DNA of 64,000 nt from Chrysomallon squamiferum (GCA_012295275.1 CM022674.1:10727675-10791674), one strand, 5' to 3'. Shown: positions 25,524-37,537, numbered from the stretch's first letter. Numbers and translations are program-made. The notes: generated by a model not told the origin, from the sequence alone.

Positions 25524-28500
25524 TCATCATCAATATCATTATCATTTTTGTTGTGTTTTTGTTATTCTTGTTATTATATTTTTGTTACTTTGAGAGCTCT
25601 TGTCAAAAATACCATCACATCACAATTCAATAAGCAGCTGAGGTATAAGTTTAATTTGATATTAAAATGGAGGGCAAAGATGGGTACAGTAGTGAATTTT
25701 GGGAAGCTGAATAATATAACTTTAAAAATAAAATAGGCTTTTTGTTTTTAAATAGCTCTTTATATTTAAGATTATTCTAATTATTATTATTTGTATTATT
25801 ATTGTTTGATTATTTTTATTACTGAAAAAAAAAAAAAATATAAATATTATTAACAAATTGTTTGTTACTGATTTTGAGCATGTTCTTCCTATTATTTTAA
25901 TTTATTTATTGTTTTTCAGATACTATGAATAAAAACTCAAGCATTCAAATGTCTTCCCATTCCAAAGGTATGTTGCCTCAGAAACCACTCTGTTAACTGT
26001 CAGCTAAAATTGATATACATTTATAGAAACTTAAACAATTAAATAAAAATAAATATAATAATAATAATTATTATTATTATTATTTTATTGTGGTGTTTGT
26101 AAAGACCAGTCAAAAGTAGTTTATACAATAACTTTATAATACTGATAATTTATTATTATTATATTTATTTTTTTATCTAGTTTATAATATTTCCTTACTT
26201 TATTCATCATAAGAGTATTTTATATGTCTGTATATTTTCTAAGTGATTAAGTTTTGAAGTATTTTAGTTTTTTTGTTACAGTTCCAACATCATTTGAGGG
26301 GAGCTCGGTGCTGTTTGATGAGACTGAAGATTTGAACTTTGACCTAACAGATGGGCCAGTCTGTGTCCAGGTGGCTCTGTCCAACAGACAGTTCTTCTTG
26401 ACCAACTACAGAAAGGTTTGTGTAAACTACACACATACTACTTTAAATACGTGTTTGGTCTTTATTTAGATTTTAGTTTGTGTAATTTATAAATATTAAA
26501 CAGGTTTTTTTTATTTTTTTTAATTTAAAAATTTTTGTATAAATACGGCCCAAAGGGTTTGTGTAAATACTAATTTTGTAGAAACCAGTAAAAATAACAT
26601 TTTCTTAATTCTGTAAGTAATTAATTGTTTATGTAAATTTTAACTGTTCGATAATTAAACCAAAGTTTGTGCAAATGTTAACTGTATAACAGAGATAATT
26701 TTGTCTAGTTACAACAGTAAGCAGTGTAAGCAGTGATAGTCCAGAAAGTTATTTTCACTGTCAGAAAAAAAAGTGATGCACATTTTAAATAATACAGTAA
26801 AATCATGGAAAGGTTAACATCTGAACTGTTGTATAATGTTTTTACTCAAATATAAAAGTATAAATTTATAATTCTGAGAGGCAGTTCTTAACATAATTAT
26901 TTAATAATTATTTTATGCCATCTCCAAAAATTAGTTTTACTTTTTAATTTTTTTATTAAAAGTTGTTTTTTAATCACACATAAAAGGATTTTTGTAAATA
27001 ATTTTCTGACTGATTGTTCTTCTTAACCAGAATGTAAAACTATTTATTTAAATTTCAGTAAAGTGAACACCACATGTATTTTGTCTGCAGTCATTTTCCT
27101 TCTAATTCATTGCTTCGTTAAGTAAATAATCTAACGACATAGTTGTAATCTAAAATTTTAAAGGACTAATGACCTAATTAATTATTTTAGTCATATCCAA
27201 TGAAGAAGATTCCAAGAGGCAAAGCGTTGATCATCAACGTCAATGAGGTTTTAGGAAAACCACCTCGTCGTGGTACCGACATTGACCGTGACAACCTGTG
27301 TAACCTGCTACAGCAGCTGCATTTTGAAACCGTAGTTTACAACGACAACGATGGTCTCACTGCTGAGGTTTGTTTGGTTAAATTCTGAATCTTTATTAGA
27401 ACAAATTACTAATTAATACAATACAGAATGTTAGTTTGTACACATTCGATTAAAAACAGAAAAGTGGACATTTTTTAAATTACATATAAACTTTTCAGTT
27501 TTTAAATATAATAATCTGTTCTTTTTTAAGTTATTCTAATTAAAGTTCAGTTTATTAAATTATTTTAATCTTGATAAACTATCAATCTAACCTTTGTAAG
27601 TAGTTTATTAAAATCATTATTATTTTCTTAAAAAAGTATATAAAAGTACTGAAAAGAACTATTTTGTTTCAGGAATTACAGGAAAAGATGAGGAAGTTTG
27701 CAGCTCTCTCGGAACACAAAGACTGCGACTGTTGTGTGATTTGTTTGCTCAGTCACGGAGAGGAAGGATTTATTTTTGGAACTGATGGGAAAAAGATACC
27801 AATGGACGAAATATTTGAAATGTTTGACAATAGCAGATGCAGAGGACTTCTTGGAAAACCTAAAATATTTATCATACAGGCTTGCAGGGGAGGTAATTCA
27901 TGTAGTCTTCTAGGATTTTTCTCATTGCTTAGTTTCTGTGTTTATCTGGATTTTCTTATACTTGTTTGAGTTATTTACTTGTTTATTTATTTAGCTGGCT
28001 GCTTAGTAGTAGTTGAATGATCTATCATTACTCAAAATAAATTTTAAATTAAATTAATAGTTTATCATGACTTTTCATAACCTGATCTATAAAGATTCAG
28101 TTTAAGCCATACTTGCAAATTAGAAGTTTCAATAAGAATATTACCTTTTTATTTATTTATTTTTATATAATAAATCAGCTTTGAGCACAGATTAAAGATT
28201 ACTATTGATAATAGTGATTTTAAAAATTAATTAATTTTAATTTTTAAATGTTTATATATTTCACAATCATACAAGTAATTTGTTGCAGTTTGTTGTTTTG
28301 AATTTTATAGATTAACATAACTGGAATTAAAAATTCTGCATTAAACAAAAATATCCTGCATTTGATTGCCATTAAATAACTTAACTCTTTTTTCTGAAAT
28401 AAATAAATGCAACAGTTCAAAAAATAATTTGCCATTTTTCAGTTGTCTTATTAAAACTTATTGAGCATGATCACAACTAAAAACAGGCAAAAACATCAGC

Positions 28501-31151
28501 CATGTAAGCATTGACAATAAAATGGCAGCTTGCAGATGTTTTTATAACAGTATAGTTTTATTTTCATTGTTTGTTATTAATGGTGGTATAAAAATAAAAA
28601 GATAATTTGAAATATACAGGTACATATTAACAAGATTTTTTCTGTTTCAGGTGCACTTGATAAAGGTGTTTCATTTGTACAAAATGCTGATGAGGTTGAT
28701 GGAGGGCCTCCAGTTCGACCAGAATCTTTACAACAAATACCAACAATGTCAGACACAGTGATCTGTTACCCCACACAACACGGTACAATGTCTTTTATTT
28801 TACTTTTATAAAATTTAATATCACAGTTGTCTCTGGTTCTAGCCAGAAAAGAAGCTATCATTTAGATTGTGTTGATTATTTTCTTATTTATTAATTTTAT
28901 ATATTTTTTTTTAAATTAGAAATTGTTAACTCAACTAAATATTTTTTTAGTTTGATATTTGTATTTTGTATCATGGGTATTTATTCTCTTCAGTGAAACT
29001 ACAGAAATAATAAAATAATAAAAACGTTAAATGAAACTCGTTTATCATTTGTGTATTTCTAATTATACCAAATTTTTGCCCACTTCTACAAAGAATATGT
29101 GTAATATTTTGAGATTGTCTAAGTTTTATTTTAAAAATGATACAGGTTAGATCACTGGTCTAGTGTCTGTATAGTTCTGTGGATATTTTTCAGGTTACTA
29201 TGCTTGGAGAAACCGAGAGCGAGGTAGTTGGTACATTGAGGCAATTGTACAAGTTTTTATGAGACATGCTAAAAACGAGGACATCTGCACCATGTTAAAC
29301 AGAGTGAGTTTTATTTTGTTACTGTGCTAATGAGTTGTATGACAATAGGTTATGACAAATCTGTTGGGATTAACAAAAGTTCAAGTCATTCTTTAAGTGA
29401 CATTCAAAGATAGCATTTAGGTATTTGTAAAAGGATTTATCCTCATGTGTGCCATTTTGTTCACCTTTCTGATTATGTACATATGTCATATATTTCAGTC
29501 ACACGTGAAATGAAATCACACGCTCAAATATCACCTGTTTGAAAGCATTACAACCGTTTGTTCGAAAGCAATACACTGGAATATCTGATTGATATTTTTA
29601 CCACTCAGTTTAGATTTTTTTTTTTTAATAAATCCTATTATATCATTATTTGCATGATAGAAATATTTGATTCAACTCTTTAATATTATAAATAATAATA
29701 ATAAAAACAAATATTAAATGGTTTCTGTAAAAAGTCTAATAAATATTTTTCTTTTAATTAATTTTTGTAAATGCTTCCTAAGTCACTTTATAAAATCAAT
29801 ACTAAATGATTTCTATAATGAAAAATCTAAAAAATATTTCTTTTAATTACGTTACATAAATGTTTTAGAAGGCATTTTACAAAGTGAGGTAGTAATTTTA
29901 AATATGTATAACATTCACTGACAATTCAAGAATATTTTCCTCGGCACTCAGAATAGTTACATCCCTTTAAACCTCAAACTAATTTAATCCTGAGTTCTTT
30001 GTAAGACTGGGACAGAAAAACATAAAGAGTATCAATACACAGTAACAAGCCAGCCAGTATAGAGACTTGATCTCAGTATCTAACAGTTGTGTGCTGATAG
30101 TTTATTTATCCAGTAAATAACATAAACTAAATGTGTCTTTTGCTGTATTATCACCTCAGGGGTAGTGAAACACCTGTTACACAGAGCAAACAAACTGGTA
30201 ATTATTAAAACACAGAGAATAATGAAATGATTATTCTGAAAATGAAATATTAATAAGTTATTTATTTATTTACCTGTTTAGTTATTTATAGAAAATGTAA
30301 TAAACCTTCTGTTAGGCAGAAAGGTATTTGTGATGTAAATTGTTAGTGTTAAATGTAGTTAAATAAACTCAGATGTTGCTGATAATATTCATAAATAACA
30401 TTCTTTGTGTGTATAGTATATATATATATATATATATGTATGAGCAGATTACGTGTGTGGGTGTGTCTGTGGGTGTGTATGATATATATATATATGTATG
30501 TATGTATGAGAAAATGACGTATGATTGTGGGTGTGATATCATTTTCATCTCTGAATAAAATGTACATGAATTAATCCATTTCACATGGAAATTAACCTAT
30601 ATAATTCTTTTATTCATTCAAAATATGTTTTCTTTTCTGTTGTCATTCTGATTAGGTATTCAGCTGGAAAAAATATCAAATAATGATATTAACAATTACA
30701 GTTTTTTTTATACTTTTTTATTTTTTATTTTAAGCATTACTGTTATCTGATTTATAATTACTGGATTTTGTCTTCTTGTTTTCTGTTATGTGTTGAATTT
30801 ATTTTATGCGATGTGATGTGATATTATTTTATTTTATTTTATGGTTCTGTTTTATTTTTTTCATTTTATTTTATTATTTTATTTTATTTCATTATTTTAT
30901 TTTATTTATTATTTTTTTATTACTTTTTATTGTTTTGTTTGTTTTCTTTTGTTTTTCATTTTTTCGACTCGTTTCATTTCACGTTGTTACATTTCCAGGT
31001 GAACCGAGTTGTGTCATGCAAAGTGTCCAGATGTCCTCAGATTGAGATGGACAGAATGTCTCAGATGTCAGAATACAAAAGCACCCTGACAAAACCACAC
31101 CTCTACTTCTTCCCAGGAATCGGCTGTGTCGCACAATCTGCAGTGGAATGA
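22070..31151 (+). CDS. CASP2: Caspase-2-like initiator caspase (CARD + p20 + p10), nine coding exons
   Basis: Joining 22070-22204, 24914-25442, 25920-25967, 26282-26415, 27191-27367, 27673-27892, 28651-28782, 29194-29303 and 30999-31151 (all GT-AG, phases consistent) gives 545 residues. Order: CARD (about 1-90), a long polar linker with a basic KKRPRSPS patch, the p20 protease subunit and the p10 subunit. Catalytic His369 lies in LLSHGEEG and Cys412 in IIQACRG; the substrate-Asp-binding RRGTD (308-309) and the YYAWRN loop are present. GPVCVQV before p20, ELQEKMRKFA, and MSEYKSTL with HLYFFPG at the C-terminus favour caspase-2 over caspase-9. The intersubunit linker has a consensus DEVD|G site (428-432). 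Family role: stress-, DNA-damage- and centrosome-linked initiator caspase activated by CARD-mediated dimerisation. Human caspase-2 is about 450 residues; the excess is mostly in the CARD-p20 linker. Confidence 0.93.
22178..22440 (+). repeat. 58-59-bp degenerate tandem repeat spanning the exon 1/intron 1 boundary
   Basis: Diverged units start with AATGCAAGG (22178), AATTTCAGG (22237), AATGCCAGG (22295), AATGCCTGT (22354) and a fifth near 22412 (TATACCTGG). Most carry a donor-like (A)CAGGTT or TTAGGTTAGT about 25-30 bases in. The first unit is coding exon 1 plus the genuine donor, so the array appears to be a tandem duplication of the splice junction. Confidence 0.65.
23735..23893 (+). CDS. Alternative CARD exon (exon 2a) with its own stop: CARD-only isoform
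   Basis: After an acceptor (CTACTTGCAG ending 23734), an in-phase frame of 52 codons reads YNRTTDQQSEELLNILPTRG, then PLAFQRFCEALIADDQKH and IVTLYLIPRDETYH, then TAG. It parallels exon 2b at about two-thirds identity (EELLNI, PTRGP, LIADDQKH, LYL), while most matching codons differ at the third base. That pattern points to long-standing selection on the protein, not a fresh or dead copy. Joined to exon 1 it gives a 97-residue CARD with no protease. A donor-like TCG|GTAAAT follows the stop at 23898/23899, and an AATAAA occurs near 24087, so it could be a cassette or an alternative terminal exon. Expression is unproven. Confidence 0.75.
   Translation, partial: YNRTTDQQSEELLNILPTRGPLAFQRFCEALIADDQKHIVTLYLIPRDETYH
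24914..25442 (+). CDS. CASP2: Caspase-2-like exon 2b: second half of CARD plus long linker
   Basis: Begins HNRSPDAQAEELLNIIPTRG and completes the CARD (PDAFAKFCDSLIADDQKHVV, DLYLQ). It then runs into about 130 polar, Ser-rich residues with a basic KKRPRSPS patch that may be a nuclear localisation signal. Acceptor AATTTCAG; donor ACCATAG|GTATCT, phase 1. An (ATT)n tract starts right after the donor. Confidence 0.92.
25445..25540. repeat. (ATT)n microsatellite immediately inside intron
   Basis: An interrupted ATT run beginning a few bases after the exon 2b donor. Read through, the exon frame becomes poly-isoleucine until a stop at 25633, so it is not coding. Confidence 0.9.
25920..25967 (+). 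CDS. CASP2: Caspase-2-like exon 3 (micro-exon in linker)
   Basis: A 48-base exon (DTMNKNSSIQMSSHSK) between GTTTTTCAG and AAAG|GTATGT. Phase 1 on both sides, so skipping it would keep the frame; it may be alternatively spliced. Confidence 0.8.
26282..26415 (+). CDS. CASP2: Caspase-2-like exon 4: linker to start of protease
   Basis: Reads VPTSFEGSSVLFDETEDLNF, then DLTDGPVCVQVALSNRQFFL and TNYRK. GPVCVQV closely resembles the segment just before the p20 domain of vertebrate caspase-2. Acceptor TTTTGTTACAG; donor AGAAAG|GTTTGT, phase 0. Confidence 0.9.
27191..27367 (+). CDS. CASP2: Caspase-2-like exon 5: p20 start
   Basis: Fifty-nine codons with the first p20 strand (RGKALIINVNEV), the RRGTDIDRDNL motif that supplies the S1-pocket arginine, and HFETVVYNDNDGLTAE. 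Acceptor ATTATTTTAG; donor GAG|GTTTGT, phase 0. Confidence 0.93.
27673..27892 (+). CDS. CASP2: Caspase-2-like exon 6: catalytic His and Cys
   Basis: Contains LLSHGEEGFIFG (His369) and KIFIIQACRG (Cys412), the catalytic dyad. ELQEKMRKFAALSEH resembles caspase-2 EMQEKLQNFA. Acceptor TTGTTTCAG; donor GGGGAG|GTAATT, phase 1. Confidence 0.95.
28651..28782 (+). CDS. CASP2: Caspase-2-like exon 7: intersubunit linker with DEVD|G
   Basis: Encodes GALDKGVSFVQNADEVDGG, then PPVRPESLQQIPTMSDTVIC and YPTQH. The ADEVDGG stretch is an ideal DEVD-type caspase cleavage site between p20 and p10; the p10 strand SDTVICYPT follows. Acceptor TGTTTCAG; donor ACACG|GTACAA, phase 1. Confidence 0.92.
29194..29303 (+). 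CDS. CASP2: Caspase-2-like exon 8: p10 substrate-binding loop
   Basis: Encodes GYYAWRNRERGSWYIEAIVQ, then VFMRHAKNEDICTMLNR. The YYAWRN...GSWYI motif is the caspase S1/S3 loop with the conserved Trp-Arg pair. Acceptor TTTTTCAG; donor AGA|GTGAGT, phase 0. Confidence 0.93.
30999..31151 (+). CDS. CASP2: Caspase-2-like exon 9: p10 C-terminus
   Basis: Encodes VNRVVSCKVSRCPQIEMDRM, SQMSEYKSTLTKPHLYFFPG and IGCVAQSAVE, then TGA. The MSEYKSTL...LYFFPG ending matches the style of caspase-2 (SEYCSTL...LYLFPG). The acceptor (ACATTTCCAG) follows a long T-rich tract that gives a strong polypyrimidine region. Confidence 0.92.
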   Translation: MNRVVSCKVSRCPQIEMDRMSQMSEYKSTLTKPHLYFFPGIGCVAQSAVE

Positions 31152-31243
31152 ACTGAATGTCGACTCAGCCACTATTTTAATATTATCAGTTCTAAATATT
31201 TAAAATATTCCACTTACTGTAATTAAATAAATCAGTTAATAAA
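31152..31243 (+). terminator. Caspase gene proximal 3' UTR with two poly(A) signals
   Basis: AATAAA hexamers at 31226-31231 and 31238-31243 lie within 100 bases of the stop, followed by a T-rich stretch. They suggest a short 3' UTR; more distal sites are possible. Confidence 0.4.
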
Positions 31244-31983
31244 TACCAACAAAGTTATTTTTTAATGTTAAGAGAATCAATACATTCAATACATGTTTTT
31301 TCTTAAATATTATTTCCAGTTGATGGAGTTAGGAAATCTTGAAGAAAATTCTGTTACAAAATGGTGTATCCTATAAAAGTGGTAATATTCTATTACAGCA
31401 CAGTCCCCATTCATAATTAGGTTTATTTCACTACAGGGTGTGTCGGATAAACTGAAAATGATGGTTCAGTTATTGATGACAGTGTCCTTGACCTCTCAGT
31501 ATTATTCTCTTTTTGTTTCTTCTCTTTTCTCTTTTTCACATTATTTACTTCACTCTGTAGTTTAAAATGTATAATCAAAGTATTAATAATGTATCAACTT
31601 GCAAAGAAGACGGAAGTGAAAATAGTATTAAAACATTATTATAATGCAGTTAGTGTTCAAAATGTAAGTAGTAGTAGAAATTCAAGATAACTTAGACTGT
31701 TTTAATACATTTTTATTTTATTTTTGTTGATTTTAAATAAAATATAAATTATAATTGTAACCAGTATGTGTAATATATATATATATATGATTATATCTAT
31801 ATAGATGTATACATACTGATGTGCAAGATAAAATTAATTGATTGCTTAGCTTTTATATCTCTTAGAGATAGCTTATGCTCTGGTAAAGGTTAAAACAAAT
31901 ATTAATGATAGTGTTTAAAACAAAATCTTGGTGCGTATTTTTTATCATAATATTGTGAATGTTAATTCTTGTGTAATCTATAT

Positions 31984-31984
<1 letters not shown>

Positions 31985-32040
<56 letters not shown>
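31985..32040. repeat. (TG)n microsatellite, about 56 bases
   Basis: An uninterrupted GT/TG run. Confidence 0.97.
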
Positions 32041-32041
<1 letters not shown>

Positions 32042-33659
32042 CCAGACTGTTATAGCTAATTTCAAATTAATAGCTGGAGAAATCAGAATGTTGAAAATAT
32101 TGAAACTAAAGTAATAAAAAAAAAAAAAAAATGTACGATGTCTGTATTTGTAATTATTTTATTTTTCTTCATTTTGAACAGAAATCCATAACAAGTGTTT
32201 ACATAATTAATGTTTGATTTTTATTTTAATATGAAAATGAATTTTTGTTTGGAAATAATATCTTGTGATTTACTAAACTTTTGTGCAGGTCAGAGATGCC
32301 CACATGTTGGGCAGTTTTAATTGTGTCTGTGATGTTACATTTAAGTAAATAGAATTCAGAATGGTGAACTAAAAACACTGTCAGTTATTTGATAGTGTAT
32401 TTCAGAGAGATGACAACATTTAAAAGGTGGAAAAATAAAATATTTCAGATACATTTTTATTTATAAAACTATTTTAATAATACCTTCTTTTGGTAAAATA
32501 TTTCCTAATTGTTACTAATTTAAATATTAACATTGCTTTGTCATCAAAATATTCATAATTGAAATTGTTAATTTATAAATAATTATTTTCCATCTTTTCT
32601 TTTTCAGTTAATTGGCAATTTTCATTAATTTTTATTTGCTTTTTAAATAAAACTGTAACCCATTAAAATACAATTTAGTATTTCTAATAAGAAAAATAGA
32701 ATATGCAAAATAAATAAGAACATTTTTCAAATATATCTAATGTGTTTAAGAATTTTTGAACAATTTAAGCTTATAAAAATATATACAACATTTATAATGT
32801 CGACAAGCTCTTTTGTGTTTTTTAAATTAGTTTATAAATCATTTATTCCATTGGAATATGTGAAAAATGTTTACTGTAAGCTTTTTCATTTGTTTTCTCC
32901 GACTTCTGTTTTATTTTTGTTTTGTTCAGATGTTTTTCTCATTTTTATCATTCCATCTTTTTTTCTATTTTATATGCATGTGGCGTTTTATTTTAATGCA
33001 TTTGCTTTTTAAAAACAAAATATTTGTGCAAGTTTTTTTTTTAATTAAATTATGGGTCACATTTATTTTAAATAAATTTAAATTATGTAAGAATCAGAGT
33101 ACCAAGTACATCTGTTCATCTGTTAAAATTAAATCTACCATGTATGCATGTATGTATAGACACATACGTACCATCCTCCCTATTTCTTTAACTATGTATC
33201 ATTCCTCTCTCATTTATTTAAAGATAAAAAAAATTAAACATCACAATTTTACAATGATCACAGATATTTGTAAAGTATGATCTGAGATTTTGTTGAAGTT
33301 TTTATGAAGATAAAGTGTTGTTTCTTGTCTTCAGTGTTTATTTTGATGCAAGATTTTCGTTTTTATTACTTCTTTTTTCTTTTACTTTGGCATTGATTTA
33401 TTTTATCAGGCACTAAATTTGTGACTTTTGGGGGAAATTAAAAATAATGTTTTTATGAAATAAATTTAGATTTTGTTATCAAAATAAATAAACATGTTAC
33501 AGTATTTCAGTTTTTACATGTTAACATCCGCAGTTATTTTACACACATTTGTATAGTGGAAAATATTTTGTTGTACTGTTAAATAGTACTGTGTGTTGCC
33601 TTAAATCTCAAATTCCATCCAACATTATTATTTTATTAAATGTATTTTTATTATAGTTT

Positions 33660-33730
33660 ATATACGTGTATGTGTGTGTGAGTGAGTATGTGTGTGTGTG
33701 TGTGTCTGTATATATATATATATGTATATA
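33660..33730. repeat. TG-rich and (TA)n imperfect microsatellite
   Basis: Interrupted TG repeats followed by a short TA run. Confidence 0.8.
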
Positions 33731-34842
33731 GACACATATATAAAAACAAGACACATCAGTAATGGTTTCTCTTTACTGAATATTGCCACGTCAACAGTCA
33801 AATCAGATTTTTACTGCTGTGGTTACAGTATTTTTAAACTTTACTTTTGTAACAGTTGAAAATAAACTTCGGATTTTATAGTTGTCTTCTTTTTTCTTTT
33901 CTTTTTTTTATTATTATATTAACATTATCATTATTATGATTGTTATTATTGTAGTTGCTGTTATTACTATTCTAAGCATTTTAGATGAGCAATATTTTTT
34001 CACAGATGTGTAGATTATATAATAATTATTCCTTTATGAATTAAAATTCTTCTCACCGAAAAATCCATCAAAATTAATTTCATGACGTAACCACCACCAG
34101 ATAATAAAACCGCGCGACACACTGTGTATTTATTTATGTTGTCGTGTATCCCAGCACGTTTGTCTGCGTTTAAATTCGACTAAGTATCGATGCTGCAATC
34201 GCCTTACCAGTGAAAACATTATTATATTTTTTCTATCTTGTTTAATTAACGTTGCTTGCCTTACGCGTCAAATGTAACGACGAATAACGAATTTCTATTG
34301 ATCGACTAACAGATCTGGCTATCACACAGTTCTACTTGGTCTTACTTCAGCTACGTGAGTTTGCGTCCCATTCTCTGTATAAGCTGTTTATATATACATA
34401 TGTATATATATATATGTATTCATAGAAAATAATCTGCGTGTTTGTACATTTATTTGTGTGTTAATTAAACGAAGAATAGTTTATTAAAACATTATTATAA
34501 TCAAACATTTAAAAAAAAAAAAAAAAAATGAAAAAGAGATAATTCAATAAATAAATAAATAAATATTAATTTGTTGTTTTATACAATTTGCATATACTGA
34601 TAAATATATAAAATTTCACATATATAATAATTTATGTATATAATTACCAATTCCTTATCTTTAATTACTTTAATGCATTGTTAATAAATGCAATGTCAAT
34701 GCAAAAACATGAACACCTTTCATTATCTCTCGGTTATTCCCTTCGTAATTTTCAAGGACGTATCGACATTATTCAAAAATTCATCATTGTTTTGGATATA
34801 AGGTTGAAGACAATGAGTTTCATTACAAACAAATAAACATAT

Positions 34843-34864
34843 TAATTAATTAATTAATTAATTA
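34843..34864. repeat. (TTAA)n microsatellite
   Basis: About five and a half TTAA/ATTA units. Confidence 0.85.
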
Positions 34865-35128
34865 AAAGAATAGGGGTTATATCGGCTGCGCAAACATTTG
34901 GACCCGTTTATATTTTACTCCACATAATGATACTCCGCATTGGAAACTCTTCTGATCCTAACTAATCAACGGACAAATAAACAAGTACCCCATTCAACAA
35001 ATTACCAACAGCGTGCGACAAAATCTGTTTATAAAATTTTAATTTCCCATTATCCACGTTTTGATTGTTTTCTTTGGTCCCTCCGACTCTCCCTGGGTAT
35101 CGCTTGTCCGTTGTGCAGAAACTCGTTT

Positions 35129-35138
35129 TCTCGCGAGA
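35129..35138. promoter_or_regulatory. TCTCGCGAGA core-promoter palindrome
   Basis: A perfect copy of the TCTCGCGAGA motif found in animal housekeeping core promoters. It lies in a local GC-richer island (about 34900-35330) with no recognised gene attached. A splice-donor-like GCCAG|GTATCT lies about 22 bases downstream on the plus strand. Confidence 0.4.
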
Positions 35139-35639
35139 TTTCCCGTGCGTGACTAAAGCCAGGTATCTCGGTCCGTGCGGAATGGACTTTTCTGTTTTAT
35201 TTTGGCACCGCTCTGTAGCTGCTGTCAACGCGAGAAGATACTTGAGAAAACTTTTCCCAGAAGACTTATCTTTTACAGCAAGCCAGCTTTTGTTAACTGA
35301 GAACCGATAATCAGATTCAGCAACAAAAAGAAAAAGAGAGCTATGCGTTTGTTTATATGAAGATAATGGAATGGGAAATGAAAAGCGCTACATTTTTAAT
35401 TAACACAAAAACATAAAAACAAACTAATTAAAGATTATGTGATTTTTTAAAGTTTTCATACCAGCATGATTTCTTCTGCACCAGAATCAATACAACTGTT
35501 TAACTGCGCTTCAGCGCCTTAATGGAGGAACGATTCAATGTGTTTTTGTTGGTTTATTTCATCTATTACGACGTGAAAGATTGAAATCCATCTAGGAATC
35601 ATTATTTTACTTCTCCATAGTTAGGAAAGCAGATATTAC

Positions 35640-35641
35640 GT

Positions 35642-35682
<41 letters not shown>

Positions 35683-35810
35683 GTTCCTGCTGCTGCTATG
35701 GTTGCTTCTTCTACTTGTTGTTGCCTCTGCTACTGCTGTTGTTGCCTCTGCTATTGCTGTTATTGCTTCTGCTGCTGCTGTTGTTGTTACTGCAGTTGCT
35801 GTTTTTACTA
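35640..35810. repeat. (TTA)n plus TGC/TGT triplet tract
   Basis: About 40 bases of pure ATT repeats followed by imperfect TGC/TGT/CTG triplets. The in-frame translations (poly-Tyr, poly-Leu) are artefacts of the repeat. Confidence 0.93.
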
Positions 35811-36375
35811 TTTTATATAAACTTAGCAGTGAAATAGAAAATGGTTGATGGATGTTTTAAAGAGAAATGACCCGGTGACCTAGCACATCTCATGTCAGCA
35901 TTAACAACTGTTAACATGTTAACATGTTTTGCCAAATTTGGTTAAAAACTATTTTTCAGTTAATGCATTGAAAAACGATGATACCATTAAAATTAACCTA
36001 TTTCGAGCGGGAAAGGGGAGGTATCGACTCCCTCCCCACCCCAGTGGTTTCATTGCTGTACCTACTCGTAGGGTACATTTACAAATCGGAATTGTGTATG
36101 TAAATTGTGTTAACATATGTCTTACCTACCCACTCCACAAATCAAAATAAGTACAAGATGTGGAACGTTGATTCTATTATTTGTTTATATGTTAACTTGT
36201 GTGTGTGTTATGTGTACTTAGGTGTTTGTGTTTGTGTGTGCATTAGTGCGTGTGTACATATGTGTATATATAATGTATTAATGTATATGTGTGGGTTGGT
36301 GTGGATTTTTTTGTATGAAATAAAATAATATTTAATTTTTATTTTGTATTTTTCTTATATCCGTACTGTAACTCA

Positions 36376-36377
36376 TA

Positions 36378-36408
<31 letters not shown>

Positions 36409-36412
36409 TCTG
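36376..36412. repeat. (AT)n plus T run
   Basis: About 25 bases of AT repeat followed by about 10 T residues. Confidence 0.9.
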
Positions 36413-37320
36413 GCTCAGCTTTTACAGTAACCATGATGTTACATTTATGGTCATTATTTTCTAACTAGCGGCCATTTTCGTTTAGTGACTTCCGCATACG
36501 CATTTTGAAATTATGTAAATGTTTCAGTCGAATTACCGATCTTCTAAAAATACAAGGAAAAAAAAAAAAGGTTTGTGGCAAGCAATTTAGTGTGATTTAA
36601 CGATGCAGCCTTAACGACGACCCAGTAACAGATAGGGAAGTATTTGGTTTCCGAGTAAATTATTTTCATCCATCAAGAATAAAAAAAAGATAAAATAATA
36701 ATAATAATAATAATAAAAACATTTATAGGAAATATTTGATCCTTTAAATGTAATTGGCTCATTCGTTTTCTTCATTCTTCTTTTTATTATTATTTATTTT
36801 ATTTTAAATTTACTTCACAAATATCATCCAAATAGGCTTACACACACACAAACACATTACACACACATGTATGTGTGTGTGTGTAAGCTATATATATATA
36901 TATAATCTACAAATATATGGTAGCAGTAATTGGTAAATGATATTAAAAATAATAAATAAAATCTGTAGATAAATTATTCATAGCACAATTTTAGATTTTT
37001 GTATTCATCTTTTTCAAAATTTTATTATTATTTTATATATATATATATATAAAATGAAAATTTTAAGTTACATACGTTAAATATTCTTTTACCGTTATTC
37101 AGAATTTTATTCTTAAACATTAATAAATAAATAGGGAAGGAAAAAACTACAGGAAAGAATATTTGAATATTAGATGTGAACATAATGCCGTTTTTTTTAT
37201 TATTATTATTATTTTTAATTTTATAATTATCATTATTAGTTGTTGTCATTATAGTGTTTATCTTTTCTTAATAACAACAATGATAATAAATAATTACATA
37301 AATAATAATAATCATAATAA

Positions 37321-37322
37321 TA

Positions 37323-37358
<36 letters not shown>
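37321..37358. repeat. (AAT)n microsatellite
   Basis: An AAT trinucleotide run within a longer AAT-rich stretch from about 37280. Confidence 0.9.
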
Positions 37359-37502
37359 CAATACAATCGCGTCTGATTAGGGACTTGCATGTTTTCTTGT
37401 AATTTCTGTACAGACCACTCAACAATGTTTAGCATTCATCGTTTTACACATCGATCCCAACCATCCGACATTTTGCTCCATTTTTCTCTTCTTATTTTTT
37501 CT

Positions 37503-37506
<4 letters not shown>

Positions 37507-37536
<30 letters not shown>
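37507..37536. repeat. Poly(T) tract
   Basis: About 30 uninterrupted T residues. Confidence 0.9.

Positions 37537-37537
<1 letters not shown>

Noticed and set aside
25443-25736. Poly-Ile/poly-Leu extension after caspase exon 2b
   Set aside because: Translation of an (ATT)n tract beyond a good GT donor; the caspase frame resumes at the next exon in the correct phase.
35640-35837. Poly-Tyr/poly-Leu ORF
   Set aside because: Triplet-repeat translation only.
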